DNA from: Xanthostigma xanthostigma
Taxonomy: Eukaryota > Arthropoda > Insecta > Raphidioptera > Raphidiidae
Length of the DNA: 64,000 bases
Reading direction: 5' to 3'
Assembly: GCA_963575645.1 (NCBI GenBank)
Contig: OY754470.1
Coordinates: 4,720,501-4,784,500 of the forward strand
The notes under the pieces are model-generated. The model ran no database searches and was not told the origin of the DNA. It was given only the letters and a program-made list of their open reading frames with translations. This document shows positions 22,739 through 35,069 of this stretch, in pieces (positions within the stretch are counted from its first letter, which is position 1; each line of letters begins with the position of its first letter). A program made the position numbers and the translations under genes.

Positions 22739-22753
22739 TGCGAATTATTCGCA
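22739..22753. repeat. 15-bp perfect palindrome
   Basis: TGCGAATTATTCGCA, 7-bp arms around one base. A possible dimer-binding site, or chance. Confidence 0.3.
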
Positions 22754-22858
22754 CTAAATAGGTATAATAATTATCATTTTACAAATTTTTTTTAAAATAT
22801 GATTGCAGGTATTCAATTCGTTTCTAATTTTGCACACTGCTTACAACATTCTTCTTTT

Positions 22859-23155
22859 TGTTGTATTACAATATGAAGCTCAGATGACAGATCGGAGAAA
22901 TATTTTACTAAAATGGTCATATAGAGGCGCAAGTAGCAAAAGCGTTGAGCTAAGCAGTCAGATGGCATCATGCAGCATTGCTGTGACGTTGTTCAGCGTT
23001 GCTCGCTGTTACAAAATTAAAGCCGTCAGATGGCAGTATGCAGTATTGTGTCTGTTGTAATACAATATGAAGGTCAGATGAAAAGATCGAAGTGTTGACG
23101 TTGTTTCAAAATTAAAGGCGTCAGATGGCAGACGTTGTTCAGCGTTGCTGTATTT
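22859..23155 (+). repeat. Partial tandem duplication, period about 194 bp
   Basis: TGTTGTA followed by TTACAATATGAAG (or its one-base variant) occurs at about 22859 and 23053. ACAAAATTAAAG plus GTCAGATGGCAG and GACGTTGTTCAGCGTTGCT are each found twice. The second unit is shortened. The 85-codon open frame across it is a by-product. Confidence 0.6.
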
Positions 23156-23159
23156 TAAT

Positions 23160-25044
23160 TAATTTACAAAAACAAAAGCTATAATAAATTTTTTAGTTGT
23201 CGATGTCAGTAGAGCAAGCAATTATCTGTAAAATGATATATAATTTATGTGGAGAAATTGTGAGGTTTTTTCTAAAAAGAGAGGCAAACATCTTTAACCT
23301 TAGCGTATTAATATATATGATTATAGAGTTCCGGGAGTGGGACTTCATGATTGGAAATTTTCTCCTCTTTAAGAATCTATTTTTCCATTTCTGCTATCGT
23401 TTACCTATACCTAGTTAATTTATAAAATAATATTTTATTATTTTTTTTAATAATGGCAATATTTTGAACAATTTATAATTTAAAAATGATCATTCTTCTA
23501 GAAATGCATTGTTCTACGTGAAATCATTCTAATTAATTTCAGTTTAAACAAAAAGAAGTTTCACTTCAATAAGTTAGTTTATTATTTACCAGTGCAAAAT
23601 CAATTAACCGAATACCAAAACTACCTAAGTATATGATGAATATAAACACTTAATTGCATCATTGCATGATTTAGGTTCGTAATTATGTTAGAGTTGGTAT
23701 TTACTACGTATAACTAACAAACTGGAACACCTGCTTGCATTACTGCAGTTTATACAAACTGTTTCAAAAATACAGCGGGCAATAATTGCACTTAAAGGTA
23801 GATTTTTACCTTAAATTTGCTTGAGTAAAAGTACTACCAAAAACCCAGCATAAGTTCGTTCCAAATTAAATCTTCATTTTTTTTTAATGAAGAACTTAAT
23901 TTTGCTATGTACATCTAAATTCTAATTAATGTTCTAACTGTCACTTTTGCTTTTAGCATGTCGTTTTTGAAAAAAACTTCTTTATCCTTTATTCCGAAAC
24001 GCCCTTTGTCAAATATTTTGAGTTTTGTGGTGAAGTATTGCATTAGGTGAGTTAACGATATTATTTTACACGAGCAATAGCAAAATATCATCATGTATCG
24101 AGTAATATGTATATTTTTTGCACATGTCTCCTATAAAATGGCTGATTTTCACTCCATTATATTTCTGACAGCTGTGTCATCGCTGTATGCGGTCGTATAG
24201 CATTTCATTAGGATTGTTTACAAAAACTGCATCAGTTTTGTGTTGCTTTGCTCTCTGTTTATCTTATGGTATTAAATGGTAACTGAGAGATAGCTTTTGG
24301 AAATTACTGTTGGATTGATTAAATGGCATTAATTTACTAGTTGCGTCTTGGGTCATTTTCTTACAGGCATGAGAAGTGTGCTCTGCAGTCACTGAAATAA
24401 AAAATAGCGTATATTTAGTATTGTGGCCAATCGCTGGAAGGGAGTTCACTTTTAAAATACTAAAAATGGCGATTTGCACCAAGACAAAGGCGAACCGGCC
24501 TCTGTAAAAAAAGTAATTATTTATTGACGGGTTGCTAATCGATAATACTGTGCAGATATATATTATTATTGGCTTCGAATTGCATTAATATTATGCCGTG
24601 CTTGTAATAAAGTAACATAACCTCACATTATTTAATAATAGTCGAACGTATTGCATGATTTGAATCCTGGTACTATTGTTACTGTTCCTTCGAGTACCAA
24701 CTGTTAGAGCATTAAAGGAACTAAACACCTGGCGGTAACAATATACAATAATATAGTGTATGCAACGTAAGTAGATAGAGAATAATATTATATACGTAGA
24801 TGTCGCATTAATTAATTATTTACGCTTGTTGAAAACACGTATTGTTATAGTTCGAATTTATAGCGTCTATCTATTATTATACAGAATGTTTATTAATAAA
24901 ACGATTTTTGTATTTTATAATTACATGTGACTTAAGGTAGTTCACTCGTAAAACGGCTTTTCTTAGGAATTTTATAAAATTGAAGTACCTACATCTAAGG
25001 AATAGGGTTAATTGTTAGTAGTAGTTCTGTTCCAAATAATATGT
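23160..25044. other. Nothing recognised
   Basis: Single-copy AT-rich sequence. Open frames at 23197-23418 and 24264-24482 show no known domain. Confidence 0.4.
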
Positions 25045-25092
25045 TTCAGAAAGTTTATTTTGGTTGAGAAGGAGAAAATAAACTTTCTGAAG
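25045..25092. repeat. Hairpin with 17-bp stem
   Basis: TTCAGAAAGTTTATTTT at 25045 is complemented exactly by AAAATAAACTTTCTGAA shortly after, with a loop of about 14 bases. Confidence 0.6.
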
Positions 25093-27866
25093 AGTACCTT
25101 CACCGACTGTAAAACGAGATACTAACAATCAAAATGTGCATAATTAACATGCTGGAGGTACCTATATCACTTATAAAAGAAAACGAGTTTTCAGAACATC
25201 TCGTAAATGGTTCTTAGTATATTTCTTAAAAATGAATGCATGATAAACTCAAAAATTAAAAATTTTCTGAAAAACATTGAATGTTTTTACTGTTTTCTTA
25301 AAAAAATATAGATGTTTAAAATAAAAACATTTTTATTGGATTTTCAACTGTAATCGTATAGGAGTGCATCTGTATATTCAAGCTTAGATGTGTTGGGTAC
25401 AATCCCTTACAAAAATTCACGGGAATCTTTATATACTTTTTATTACTCATGCCGGAAAAGTGGTATCTTTACGCATGCTGTTACGGCTGAAAAGTAGCTA
25501 TTTTCATTTGCGTGCGGAAACTTTATTTGTCGCACTGAAATTATTGTTTGCCGCACGCAAATTCAGAGAAAAAAACAAAATAATAACGGTGTTAGTGTCA
25601 GCGAAACAAACTGCAGATTTGAGGTTAAAATTTTCGATTATGGACTTTTATTCTTACAATTTTAACTAAATTTTCAACTTTTTAATGATTTAATTTTAAT
25701 TTTTAGGTATTACTTCTAATTTCTTTTTTTAATTCGTAATAAAATTTTAATTTAATTTAATTCGTAATAAAAAATAGTATTGCACAATATACTGTTGTCT
25801 ACGTCTGTCGCGAGTGAATAATACTTTCTTCTGTATGGAATAATATTTGATATACTTAGTACTCACAAAATTCGCACTGTCTTCATAATATTAGATTTTC
25901 ACACCAAAACCAACCTAATAGTAACACGATTATATTAACGTGCAGCTACCAAAGATAATAACCTGCATTGATTTATTGATAAATTGTAATTCGGTTCACA
26001 GATGTCGTTAAAATATATTTCGAGATAAATAGTTCATTTTATATTGCATAACATAGGACGTCTTTAGACATGCAAACACAAGTACTTACCTATTGATGAA
26101 TTCTACTGAATCATAATATAGTCAGTTGATTACGGTTTGCATCAAAAGTATTTTAATAATTGTGTGGTCAATGTATTAATAAATAACTTAGTGAAAAATA
26201 ATTAGTTTTCTTCTAATTTACTGGTTTTTCCGTGTAATAATAATCAATTTAGTGTCAGTGGGATTCGTGAAAAATTAAAAACATTTGTTTGTTCTCAAGA
26301 ATAATTAATTAATTTTGTACTTTTACATCATCATCTCTGTACTAGTGTATTCATTACTGTCATTATTCAACAGAGCTACAAATGCGGTAAGTCCTTTTTG
26401 TTATTATTAGCGTCATTGTATTATTTTTTTGTATTTTCAACGCTATCCGCAATGTGCATAGAGTTAAGTGATTCTTGGTTCTTCATTTAGCGTTTACTTA
26501 AACCCTGCAGCTTTATAAATAGCGTCGGCAGAGCTGTAACGAATTTTAGGCGAAAGGAAAAGGGGTAATGTAGGTATTGCCTCTCAGATCACTATAAAAG
26601 TTTCAAGTGAGTAATACAAAATAGAAATAAAAATTGCTTAACCTCATTGTTTGAAGGCATTTTAAATACGTGTTCAAGTGAACTTTTTTACTTGTGCTGA
26701 CCCTCAGCCTTAAGTTTTTGATTTTTGGAATCAATCTCTATATGAATATGTTTTATGAAAATCTTGTAAATGACATATTTGATTGAATTTCAAGGAAAGT
26801 TTTCTTTGTTGCATTTATAATATTCGTTTTTCTGAACTAGAATAACAGAAACATCTGTGTAGTTTCATTATTAATTTAAATGTTATTATTATATGTTTTA
26901 TTTAGTATGAATCAGTTCTATGTAGACTAACAATGAAACAATAGCACCAATTACAGTAAACCTACATAGGTATATTTATATAAAATCTGTTGAATATGTT
27001 TAACTGGGACATTTAGTAAATGGTTCGTTTAACATGTTTAGTTTGTTAAATTTAAACAAAACAAAAATTTAAAACATAAGCAGTATAGATTTTGTTTTTT
27101 ATGCGTTTCTGTTTTGTTTTATTCACAGAACATAAAATTTAACTGCGTGGTCATTTTAAATTGAAATTTGGATTATAAATGTGCAAATAATAAGAGAAAT
27201 GCGGTACTGTTTGAAATCTCAAACATCCAGACCTTAAACATAATTTCAGTCATTAATTAATTAAACAACTGTATTATAATATTAATCTATATAATTGTCC
27301 TAAAATCGTTATTGCTTATTTAAAGTTTTCAGTTTCACCTGAAGAGTGTTTTTAAGTAGGTCTGACCTTGATCCGGCATTTTGTTTCAAAATGGTAGTCA
27401 TTTGAATGTTGATAAATTCATAACATCTATTCTAGGCACCGTAATAGAAGGAATGTATCCACCAAATTTCATGTTTCAAAGTTTCTGCAAGACCAACTTT
27501 CTCAAAACTAATTTGCAAAGGTCTAAACAAAATAAATAATTTCAGAACCTATATCAGGCGCTCTTGGACACCCGGTTTACGTTGCGTCTTATGTGGAACG
27601 ACTTTCTGTAATTCATTAATGATTTCCATATCGACATAGGCTAGTAAAATGAAGATGATTTGACCCACAAAATTACTAAAGGGTGCACATTTGAGGGAAC
27701 ATTTATATATAAGTATGACACACAATCTGTCAAAATTTCACCTTCCTGCGATGACGGGAACTTATTAAAAACATTTAAAAAGTGTTAAAAAACTGTGTTT
27801 CATCAGTTTTTGCTTGTTTCTTGTCAAAATTCAATATTGTAACTATGGAAAATTTCTAATTTTCGA
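25093..27866. other. Nothing recognised apart from one small hairpin
   Basis: About 2.8 kb of AT-rich single-copy sequence. A 12-bp perfect inverted pair (ATTTGCGTGCGG at 25506 and its complement at 25551) lies inside the 93-codon open frame at 25388-25669. That frame has no known motif and is not called a gene. This could be intronic or intergenic DNA. Confidence 0.4.
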
Positions 27867-28371
27867 ATAGGTCATATGCATGTATTTTTTTTATATTTTT
27901 AATAGATTATTTAGTCAACCACAATACGGAAAAAAATTGCTAATCATTTAAAAATGTAATATTATCATAAGAAAAAAAATATTAAATTTCACATTCAAAA
28001 TTAGACAGTTTAAACAATCGACCATGTTGGCGGGCTTATCTGACGTCATGATATATGATGCATGTCAACCTTGATGTCAAATTGTTAATGTTCTAAGTGA
28101 AGTTTATTTGTTGTTTTCTCTGAATACTGACATAATTTTACTGTGAGACGACACAGTCGTCATGGAAACTGTTGTTGATATATACTCTGACGTCACGCTG
28201 CGTTTTGAAAATTCGAAAATAGCGCATATTTTCTACATTTCTTTTTTATTATTTGTATTTTTTTTCAGTGATTAGATTAATAAAATATCCATTACGATAG
28301 AATCAGGAATTAAAATATATTTCGAAATAAAAATTTAAACCAATTTGGAGTCTCATGCATATGACCTATTA
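27867..28371. mobile_element. Candidate TIR element, 505 bp
   Basis: AATAGGTCATATGCATG at the left end is answered exactly by CATGCATATGACCTATT at the right end. Further inside, AT-rich stretches are roughly complementary, and TGACGT motifs occur at 28040 and 28190. No clear target duplication. Confidence 0.5.
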
Positions 28372-29041
28372 GTGGAAACTGAGTTCATCATTTTACTGGC
28401 CTAAGTAAATATGCAATTAGTTTTCTTATTTATACATCAATAAGTACGAACGTTGCATATTTCCTAGAGAGAAAACAATTGTAGAATGAAATCTAAAAAA
28501 AATATTTTTTCAAAAAAGAATATTCTCAGTGCTGTGTTATTTTCGACATTTCGAAGAACGAAGAAGATATTTGTAAAATTAAACTAGACGAAACTTTTCA
28601 ACTTCAATCAAATTTGTGCGAGTATGGAGATTGATACTGACATTTTATGATAACAAAGCTCATCTTTGAAAGCCTCTGAAGGCGTCTTTTGCATCAATCT
28701 ATCGTCTTTTCTGTTGTATTCGTTCAAAGCTCCACTGTATAAATGATCAAGTTACATCGTTCGCGCAACGAAAAAAGCGTTCAAAATAGATTGAATCTGG
28801 TATAACTATTCGGTTGACGACTTTGAACGATATTTCATAAATAATTTAAAGGAAATAATAATATATGCCTTCTTAAAATTTCTCTTACAAGTTTCTGTTA
28901 CAGTCGAAACTATCATTAAACTAATTTTTTCATCGTAAAAATACACTAAAAATATTCCTTTGACACGAATTTATAAAACTATGGCAGACTATAAATTTTA
29001 TAATAAGCAAAAATAATAAAAGATGACACGCCTATGAATAA
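28372..29041. other. Nothing recognised
   Basis: AT-rich spacer. Confidence 0.4.
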
Positions 29042-29390
29042 AAAACCGGCCAAGAGCGAGTCGAACTCGCGCACCGAGGATTCCGTACAAACTTGCAGGT
29101 ATGTAAATAGTTCGTCTATCACGGTAATCGAATTTCGAATATTTTTCCCGCTTAGCCGTTGAAAAACTGTTATCATACATCGACAAACGTCGCGGCCAGT
29201 TTGCAAACTCAGCGTGTAATTGCATAGAGCTCAGATGGACTACTGAACTGTACTATACCTCGTGGCTATATCTAATAGTCTAGTTGTCGTACCGTGTTGT
29301 ATGCGAGAGTTCTTATATTGTGCTGTATAAACGCACCGTTGACGAACTGCCGAAAGAAAACGCCTTGTGCTATTTTATAGATTTTATATT
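29042..29390 (+). mobile_element. Repeat family C, copy 1
   Basis: Begins AACCGGCCAAGAGCGAGTCG followed by CTCGCGCACCGAGGATTCCG and continues with a segment around TCGTACCGTG and GTATAAACGCACC. The minus-strand copy at 49890-50249 shares the whole order, and a start-only fragment lies near 61583. A GCCAAGTGCGAGTC...GGTTCCGTAC head is very widespread in insect genomes. Non-coding. Confidence 0.7.
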
Positions 29391-30040
29391 TAGGTAGAAA
29401 AAGACGGATGAGGTAGAAAGACAACCACAAAAAAAACTTTCAATTAACTTTTTTAAAATAATGGTCAACGTGTAGACCTTTGCCGCCGACATCTGTTGAA
29501 AACTGGTACCGTGAACTAATTTCGTCCGTGATCTAGTGAATCGTTAACGAGTTGAGAGCGGTTAAATCCAGCGTTACACTTTTTGAATGCCAAAGCGTTC
29601 AATTCTGAGTGGCGTGTTTAAATTGAGTAGTTGAGAGTTTAGTATCTCTCTCTCTGTATATATCCTACAGGAGTGTATAGTATGGATCCACTCCTGCAGG
29701 ACTGAGGAGTCCGTAGCGTGCGTGCCGTAGGGGAGCTATCAATCACTCTGTATCGATCCTCAGCCCTACAGTGTGCCCTCTGCAACCCCCCAAACGCCCA
29801 CACACCCACTATGTATGGATGTTAACGATTGCTTCTCGTTTTTATATCGTCTATACTTAGGGATGTAAGTCTACTTCATGTTGTCAAGATTATTTTTATT
29901 CAATTTAAAAAAAAAACAACTTAGTTGTGACTTTTTAAAAAAAATTAATATACCACGTTTTTTAAAGCGAACTAAAAAGTATAAAATAATTTCTTTTTTA
30001 ACACGCATTTTGATTAAGTTGGCAAAAAAATTCAACTTTC
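29391..30040. other. Single-copy stretch with local hairpins
   Basis: 29640-29810 is GC-richer and contains GGACTGAGGAGTCC and AGGAGTG/CACTCCT hairpins. A hammerhead was considered and rejected. No gene is supported. Confidence 0.4.
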
Positions 30041-30057
30041 GTTGGAAACTTTTTTTT

Positions 30058-30515
30058 CGGAAATGCAAATATGTCAAATTACCGAGTTGTCAAAATCAAA
30101 TTCTATGGGAAGGTATATAATTGAGAAAATTACAGGTGGAAAATAATTTTTCTTGAGTATTTCATGGACAGGAAGGGGTTTTCGAGATTAAACAGTTGTC
30201 AATAATATCTATTAATATTTCTGGATCATCTGGGTCTTCTTTGCCAGTGGACAAATCCACCTCGACCCCGATCCAGTAAGACGAGAATGATATTATGACA
30301 GTAAATTTAGTAATTCAACAAAAATCTAGTAAATGTCAACTGTCACTTGCTGTGAAAAGTGCAAAGTCTCGTTTGTAACAACTCCAGAACCAGTCGAGTA
30401 TTCATTCTCGCTGTCAACAATTCTATTATTATTTTTCACCTGTAATTTGCTCAATTACATTTCCATTGAACTTTGAAAAATTTGATTTTGACAGCTTGGT
30501 AACTTGACAGATTTT
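30058..30515. mobile_element. TIR element between exact 17-bp direct repeats
   Basis: Arms of about 90 bp (GTCAAATTACCGAG, GTCAAAATCAAATT, AATTGAG, AAATTACAGGTG on the left) are inverted at the right. Outside them GTTGGAAACTTTTTTTT occurs exactly at 30041-30057 and 30516-30532. If these are target duplications they are unusually long for a TIR element. Part of the match is a T run. Superfamily unknown. Confidence 0.55.
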
Positions 30516-30639
30516 GTTGGAAACTTTTTTTTAATCCCACTGTTTTCAAATATCTGCCTGGTAAGATTAAAATAGATCACCCGGTATATCGCCATCTTCT
30601 GCTCCTTGTGACCACACAAATAATGCTATAATGCGCCCT

Positions 30640-30890
30640 ACTTGCCAAGGGCGGAGATAAGGGAAGAAAAGGGAGTTATTACCCCCCCCCCCCCCGCAAG
30701 AATCGTAATAATACAAAAATAAAACTGAAAATAATACGAATAGGTACCTGGCTAAAAATACTTCTTGAAAAAAAATTGTAAAAATTACTTTGGGAAATAA
30801 TATTTTGCTTGACACATTTTTTCGTGAGTATTCTTGTGTCATATTAATAAAACTTTAAAAAAAATATTGAATTTTGTTTTGCTTTTGCTA
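30640..30890 (+). repeat. C-tract repeat, diverged copy
   Basis: CAAGGGCGGAGATAAGGG, a run of 14 C at about 30681, AAAATAATACGAATAGGTAC, and TATTTTGCTTGACA match the tandem units at 54862-55776 in the same orientation. The start resembles the TIR of the hAT MITE at 3915. Confidence 0.6.
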
Positions 30891-31191
30891 CTTGCACAAG
30901 TATGCTGTACATGCCCTACTTGTTTATGGATACTGCATTTTCGCCCTGTTTATTTATGCGTTTCACTTGTTTATGCCAGTTATATGAACCCTTACTTGTC
31001 TAAACAGTGAGAGATTTATTCACCCATTACTGTCCATCACCGTAAAAAATACGCTTGTTCGTGAATTCTCGTCTATCGACCTATTGAAGAAAAACATGCA
31101 AGGCAATAATTCAACTTTATAAAAATATTGCTTCCGGCCCGACTTCGCTCGGGTAGATTTTAGTCTGGAATTCATTTTAAAATATTTTCTT

Positions 31192-31590
31192 CTAGCGGTC
31201 CGTCCCGGTTTCACCCGGGTGCGATAGATATAGTTCTGCAAAATGTATTTCGTTTGCGGCCCGGCGTCTGAACTAATAGCTTTGAGCAATTCTACCGGAT
31301 TTGCTTTGAGTGAATTCTATTAGATGTCTCTACTTGGTACTAAAACAGTTTTTTGGTTTGCTTCTGAACTAATAGCTTTGAGTAAATTCAATGAGATGTC
31401 GCGACATATTACTAAAACAGTTTATTTTTACAAAACACCGTTTTGTACAAAATATTTGTAATAAAAACTATCCTATGACGAAAGTTGGTCCAAACAAGAG
31501 ACATTTACAAAATTTCATTAAAATCGGCTCAGTCGTTTCGGAGATAAGCGCGGACGAACATCGTGACAAGAAATTTTTATATAGATATTC
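31192..31590 (+). mobile_element. Repeat family B, copy 2
   Basis: Starts CTAGCGGTCCGTCCCGG and ACCCGGGTGCGATAGATAT, has duplicated GAACTAATAGCTTTGAG blocks, TATCCTATGACG, AAAATTTCATTAAAATCGG and ends CGTGACAAGAAATTTTT. Best preserved copy of the family. The 78-codon open frame at 31391-31627 lies within it and is not a gene. Confidence 0.7.
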
Positions 31591-31620
31591 ACAAAATAAA
31601 ATTAGACACCTTGGTATTAT

Positions 31621-31841
31621 GGTATGATAAAATTATACGGGATACAAGACTAAAATATTAAAACAATTTTTATTCGCTAGAACATTATTTATTTGTCGAC
31701 GTTTCGGCAAAATTTTATGTCTTCTTCAGGACCTGAAGAAGGAAAGAAATTTTGCCTAAACTTCGACCAATAAATAATGTTCTAGTGAATAAAAATTGTT
31801 TTAATATTTTAGCCTTGTATCCCGTATAATTTTATCATATA
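31621..31841. mobile_element. 221-bp palindrome with hammerhead-like arms
   Basis: Arms of about 105 bp (ATGATAAAATTATACGGGAT, ATATTAAAAC, ACATTATTTATTTG) meet at TTCAGGACCTGAAG. The left arm on the minus strand reads CTGAAGA (31729-31723), then AGACATAAAATTTTGCC, then GAAAC (31705-31701). The right arm on the plus strand reads CTGAAGA (31733-31739) but TAAAC in place of GAAAC (31757-31761). This matches the motif order seen in Penelope-like element termini. Not proven catalytic. Confidence 0.6.
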
Positions 31842-31859
31842 TCATATATCACTTCGATA

Positions 31860-33143
31860 TTTCAGCTCTTGAAACGTTTGCCACTCCTGGTATAGAAAAT
31901 ATTCACACGTGTGAAGATTATCCTCTAGCTAAAAATGTTGTTTTATTGTATAAAACAAATATACGTGGACGAAGCTGGCATTCAAGCCTTTTGTAGTTTG
32001 ATCAGACGATTGTCTGACCAGTGAACCAATCTACTCCCAAAAATGTAAACAAGGGTACGAGCACGTAGTATGTTTTCAACCTTTTTTACGGTTACTGGAA
32101 CATGTAAACAATTAACTTGTATAGACATCGGTTCCTGGAAAAATTATTAAGCAGTCTTTCAATTGCTCACCCCGAAATAGTTTGTCATAATATTTATTTC
32201 CTTAAATTCTAAGATCTTTCTGTTACTCAATCGAGAGTTACGTCTAAGGCCTCTTGTTAACGACAACGTATAACGGCCCGATTTTTATGCGACGTACCGA
32301 CGCGCAGTGTTCAATAGGTTAGTGTGGGTGTTTTTTAACGCGACGGGCATGTAACCGTTGCAACAAAACTCAACGGGTACTCGCAAGTCGCCCCTCGGCG
32401 CGACGGCGGTCGGTCCGATGCAGTAGACCACGTCATTTCATAGAAGTCTGTTGACGACGACAAATGTGCGCGCACGTTTTTACCTATACATACCTACCTA
32501 CTTTATTCTACTCATTGTGAATATGGAGTTTAAAATTGATATTAATTAGCCTTGTTCATAATAGGCCAGTGTTGGGACAAGACTAGAAAATTACAAAAAT
32601 AAACAATCAAGACATAACGTACTTTAACTTCTTAGCCCGAATTAGATTTTTTAGAAAATAATGCATTTTCGACACCCAAGTGATCATTCCAAATATTAGT
32701 AATATTATAGCTTCTTCTTCCGAGAGGAATACGAGCAATGACCGGTCACTCTGTATTTATCCGATAGACAGCCCTCGGAAGGTGCAAAGTATTTACGAGA
32801 ATAAACTACTCGCGTTATGTGAATGCATCTTTCAGAAATTGTTAAATAATGAGTTAAGGAGAGTATGAATATCTTGAAAACTTTCACACGGCGGAGATCT
32901 TAATTTTAGGTTAAAGCAGATTTCAACACGGTTCGACGATGCTGTAACAACAGAACATTATTCAAAACGAATACATAAGTTCAAAAGTTGTAGGTACGTC
33001 TTTCACCCGAAGATGTACACTCTGTTACTTTGACAGCATGTCAAACTTTCATTCAATCGACAAAATGCCGACATACCTGCTTGAAAAAAACTCTGTTCAA
33101 TTTTTACCATTTTTTTTAGCAATACTAAAACTAACTGACTCAT
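31860..33143. other. Spacer with a CpG-rich block at 32230-32480
   Basis: 32230-32480 is strikingly CpG-rich for this window (GCGACGTACCGACGCGCAG, CTCGGCGCGACGGCGGTCGG), single-copy and without an open frame. It could be a promoter or enhancer of a host gene outside the window. The remainder holds nothing recognisable. Confidence 0.35.
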
Positions 33144-33469
33144 CTTCTTGGTTTTCGGGATTGTATGTCGTGGTCCATTGGTACTACTACTAGTCACGCA
33201 TATACAGAGAGGCCACAGAAATACACAAACACACAAATAATTTCAACCGCAAAGATGAAGGTTTGAATCTAAGTAAAACCTGGACACCAGCACTGTGCAA
33301 TACCAACCCACTGAATGGAACGACCAATCACAGAAGAGCATACTACGACCGAGTAGAGAGCACTGCGCCCGCTACCACATCGCCTTTGATAATGTCTACC
33401 GCAGTTGTAGACGGAACGTCAAGTAAAAATACCAATGGACCACGGTATACAAGCTCGGAAACCAAGAAG
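33144..33469. mobile_element. TIR unit with best hammerhead-like stem, Penelope-like
   Basis: The ends are inverted over about 40 bp: CTTCTTGGTTTTCGGGA and GTCGTGGTCCATTGGTA on the left, TACCAATGGACCACGG and GGAAACCAAGAAG on the right. At 33386-33417 the plus strand reads TTGATAA, then a perfect 6-bp stem GTCTAC/GTAGAC with a 7-base loop, then GGAACGTC. This is a hammerhead-like core with changes at conserved positions. The related unit at 37740-37984 supports a family. The 127-codon open frame at 33263-33646 crosses it and is not convincing as a gene. Confidence 0.55.
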
Positions 33470-34236
33470 ATTTGGATCAACACTGGCCGTGAAAGCCTAC
33501 ACGCTTGGATAAAACTTTCACTCTGTTATAGATATGAATTAATTATATTAAAAAATCAGTCTGTTGCTAATTATATATTTTCGATAAAGAGGTGGCTGTT
33601 GCGTCAGAAGATTTTTGCAGCTCTGCGAAATATTAAATTAATCTAATTGGCTATTATACCTACAATGCATAATATGATTTTGTATGCAAAAGGAATTTTA
33701 TTATCCTCTTGGTTCATCCATCCAATTTAATTATCAGTCATTAGTGATAAAAGCAAAAAATTCTTGGAAAGACGTGAATGACACAACCGTAGTCATTATT
33801 ATTCTCTATAGTAGGAATGTTTAGACTTTAATCCCACTGCATAGAAGGTTTGTTCTTTGCATCATTAATTCGGTACATCATTAGTACGGACTGAAAGAGA
33901 AGCAAAGCCTGTTTCTAGAGCTCGAAGTTTTCACTGCGTACCTGTAATAAGGAATTGAATTATGTGAAAAGTAAACATATAAAAAATGTCATGTAAAAGT
34001 CTGCAAAAAAAAAGATTTTCCAGGGATGTTTTTATTCTAATTAAAACAACAGGAAAAAACGATGTATCCCGTTTACTGTGCTTTGTTATTGAAGGTGACT
34101 TTTGAGAACAAAACTTTTTTTTTAAATCATAAAAAAACTTTATTCATGGTGATTCGAAAACTTAACTATGTTTTTTTTTAAGTAGATATGCTTCCTTGGT
34201 TTTAGATTTCAATAGTGTATAAATTAATTAATTAAT
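33470..34236. other. Nothing recognised
   Basis: AT-rich spacer. Confidence 0.4.
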
Positions 34237-34648
34237 ATGAAGAGCCCTATTGTTTTTGGAGAAAATCGGCGCATGAGCAGAAGAGGTATATGCTATAACG
34301 GTGTTTTTTTATATAATAATGGTATACTTATCATAACGTTTCGTTAAAAATTTTTTTTCTAAACTTTATAGTTTCCGTAATATTTTGAATATAAAAAATC
34401 AGCTGTTCTTTGGTTTGGCAAATCTGTCAGAATTAAACTAGTTAAGCATGTTTTGATCAATTTTTAATGATTAGAACATATTATTTATAGGTAACCATGG
34501 CAACTAATAGCAAATATCATCTTGAATACTAGCCATTACCTGCGTCACCTTACGCGATATCAGAAATTTTATTTTCTTTATCTTTATTATACTATATCAA
34601 ATGTCAATATTTTTGAAGTTGGAATGGTCCTGTCGCCCAATTGGTTGG
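34237..34648 (-). mobile_element. Repeat family A, 3'-truncated copy
   Basis: Inverted relative to 8146-8761: starts in the GAAGAGCCCT segment, passes ATCGGCGCATGAGCAG, the GTAACCATGGCAAC and CTTACGCGATATCAG segments, and ends at GTTGGAATGGTCCTGTCGCC. The CCCCACTTGTGGG end is missing. Confidence 0.65.
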
Positions 34649-34952
34649 ATTTTTTTTTGTCATTCTTAGAAGTTAGACTTGGAAAACATCAATTTTTTTT
34701 TATCACTACTACAGGATGTTGATTTTAGTTTTTAAGAGCAGATGCAATCAGGTGCTTTTGTTTAAAAGAAACCCGTGGTTCTAATTAAAAGTTTACATAT
34801 AGAGTTTGTGCACAAAGCATTATGCAAGCGTATCAATCGTTACAAAATAAGATATTGCAAATAAGCACGTCGCGGTTTCACATCTAACAAGGCACGCTGT
34901 ACTTGATTTTGATTGAAACGGTTTGCTCTTGCAACGTGCAAGTACAGTAAAT

Positions 34953-34978
34953 AATAATAATAAATAATAATAATAAAT
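34953..34978. repeat. (AAT)n tail of the non-LTR copy
   Basis: AATAATAATAAATAATAATA lies past the stop of the minus-strand reverse transcriptase relic and forms its 3' tail. Confidence 0.65.
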
Positions 34979-35069
34979 TTATTTTATCAAGTCGGGATAC
35001 AAAATGTATCCATTTGACATGTCAAGTACATTAAAAATTAAAATACATATAGGTACATTATATAAAATA

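Noticed and set aside
29690-29735. CTGAGGAGTCCG resembling a hammerhead ribozyme core
   Set aside because: It is one half of a GGACTGAGGAGTCC hairpin. No GAAA box follows at a suitable distance and no second copy exists.
33263-33646. 127-codon open frame, the longest in the window
   Set aside because: It crosses a TIR unit boundary, carries no known domain, and its best-conserved part is a structured nucleic-acid motif shared with 37740-37984.
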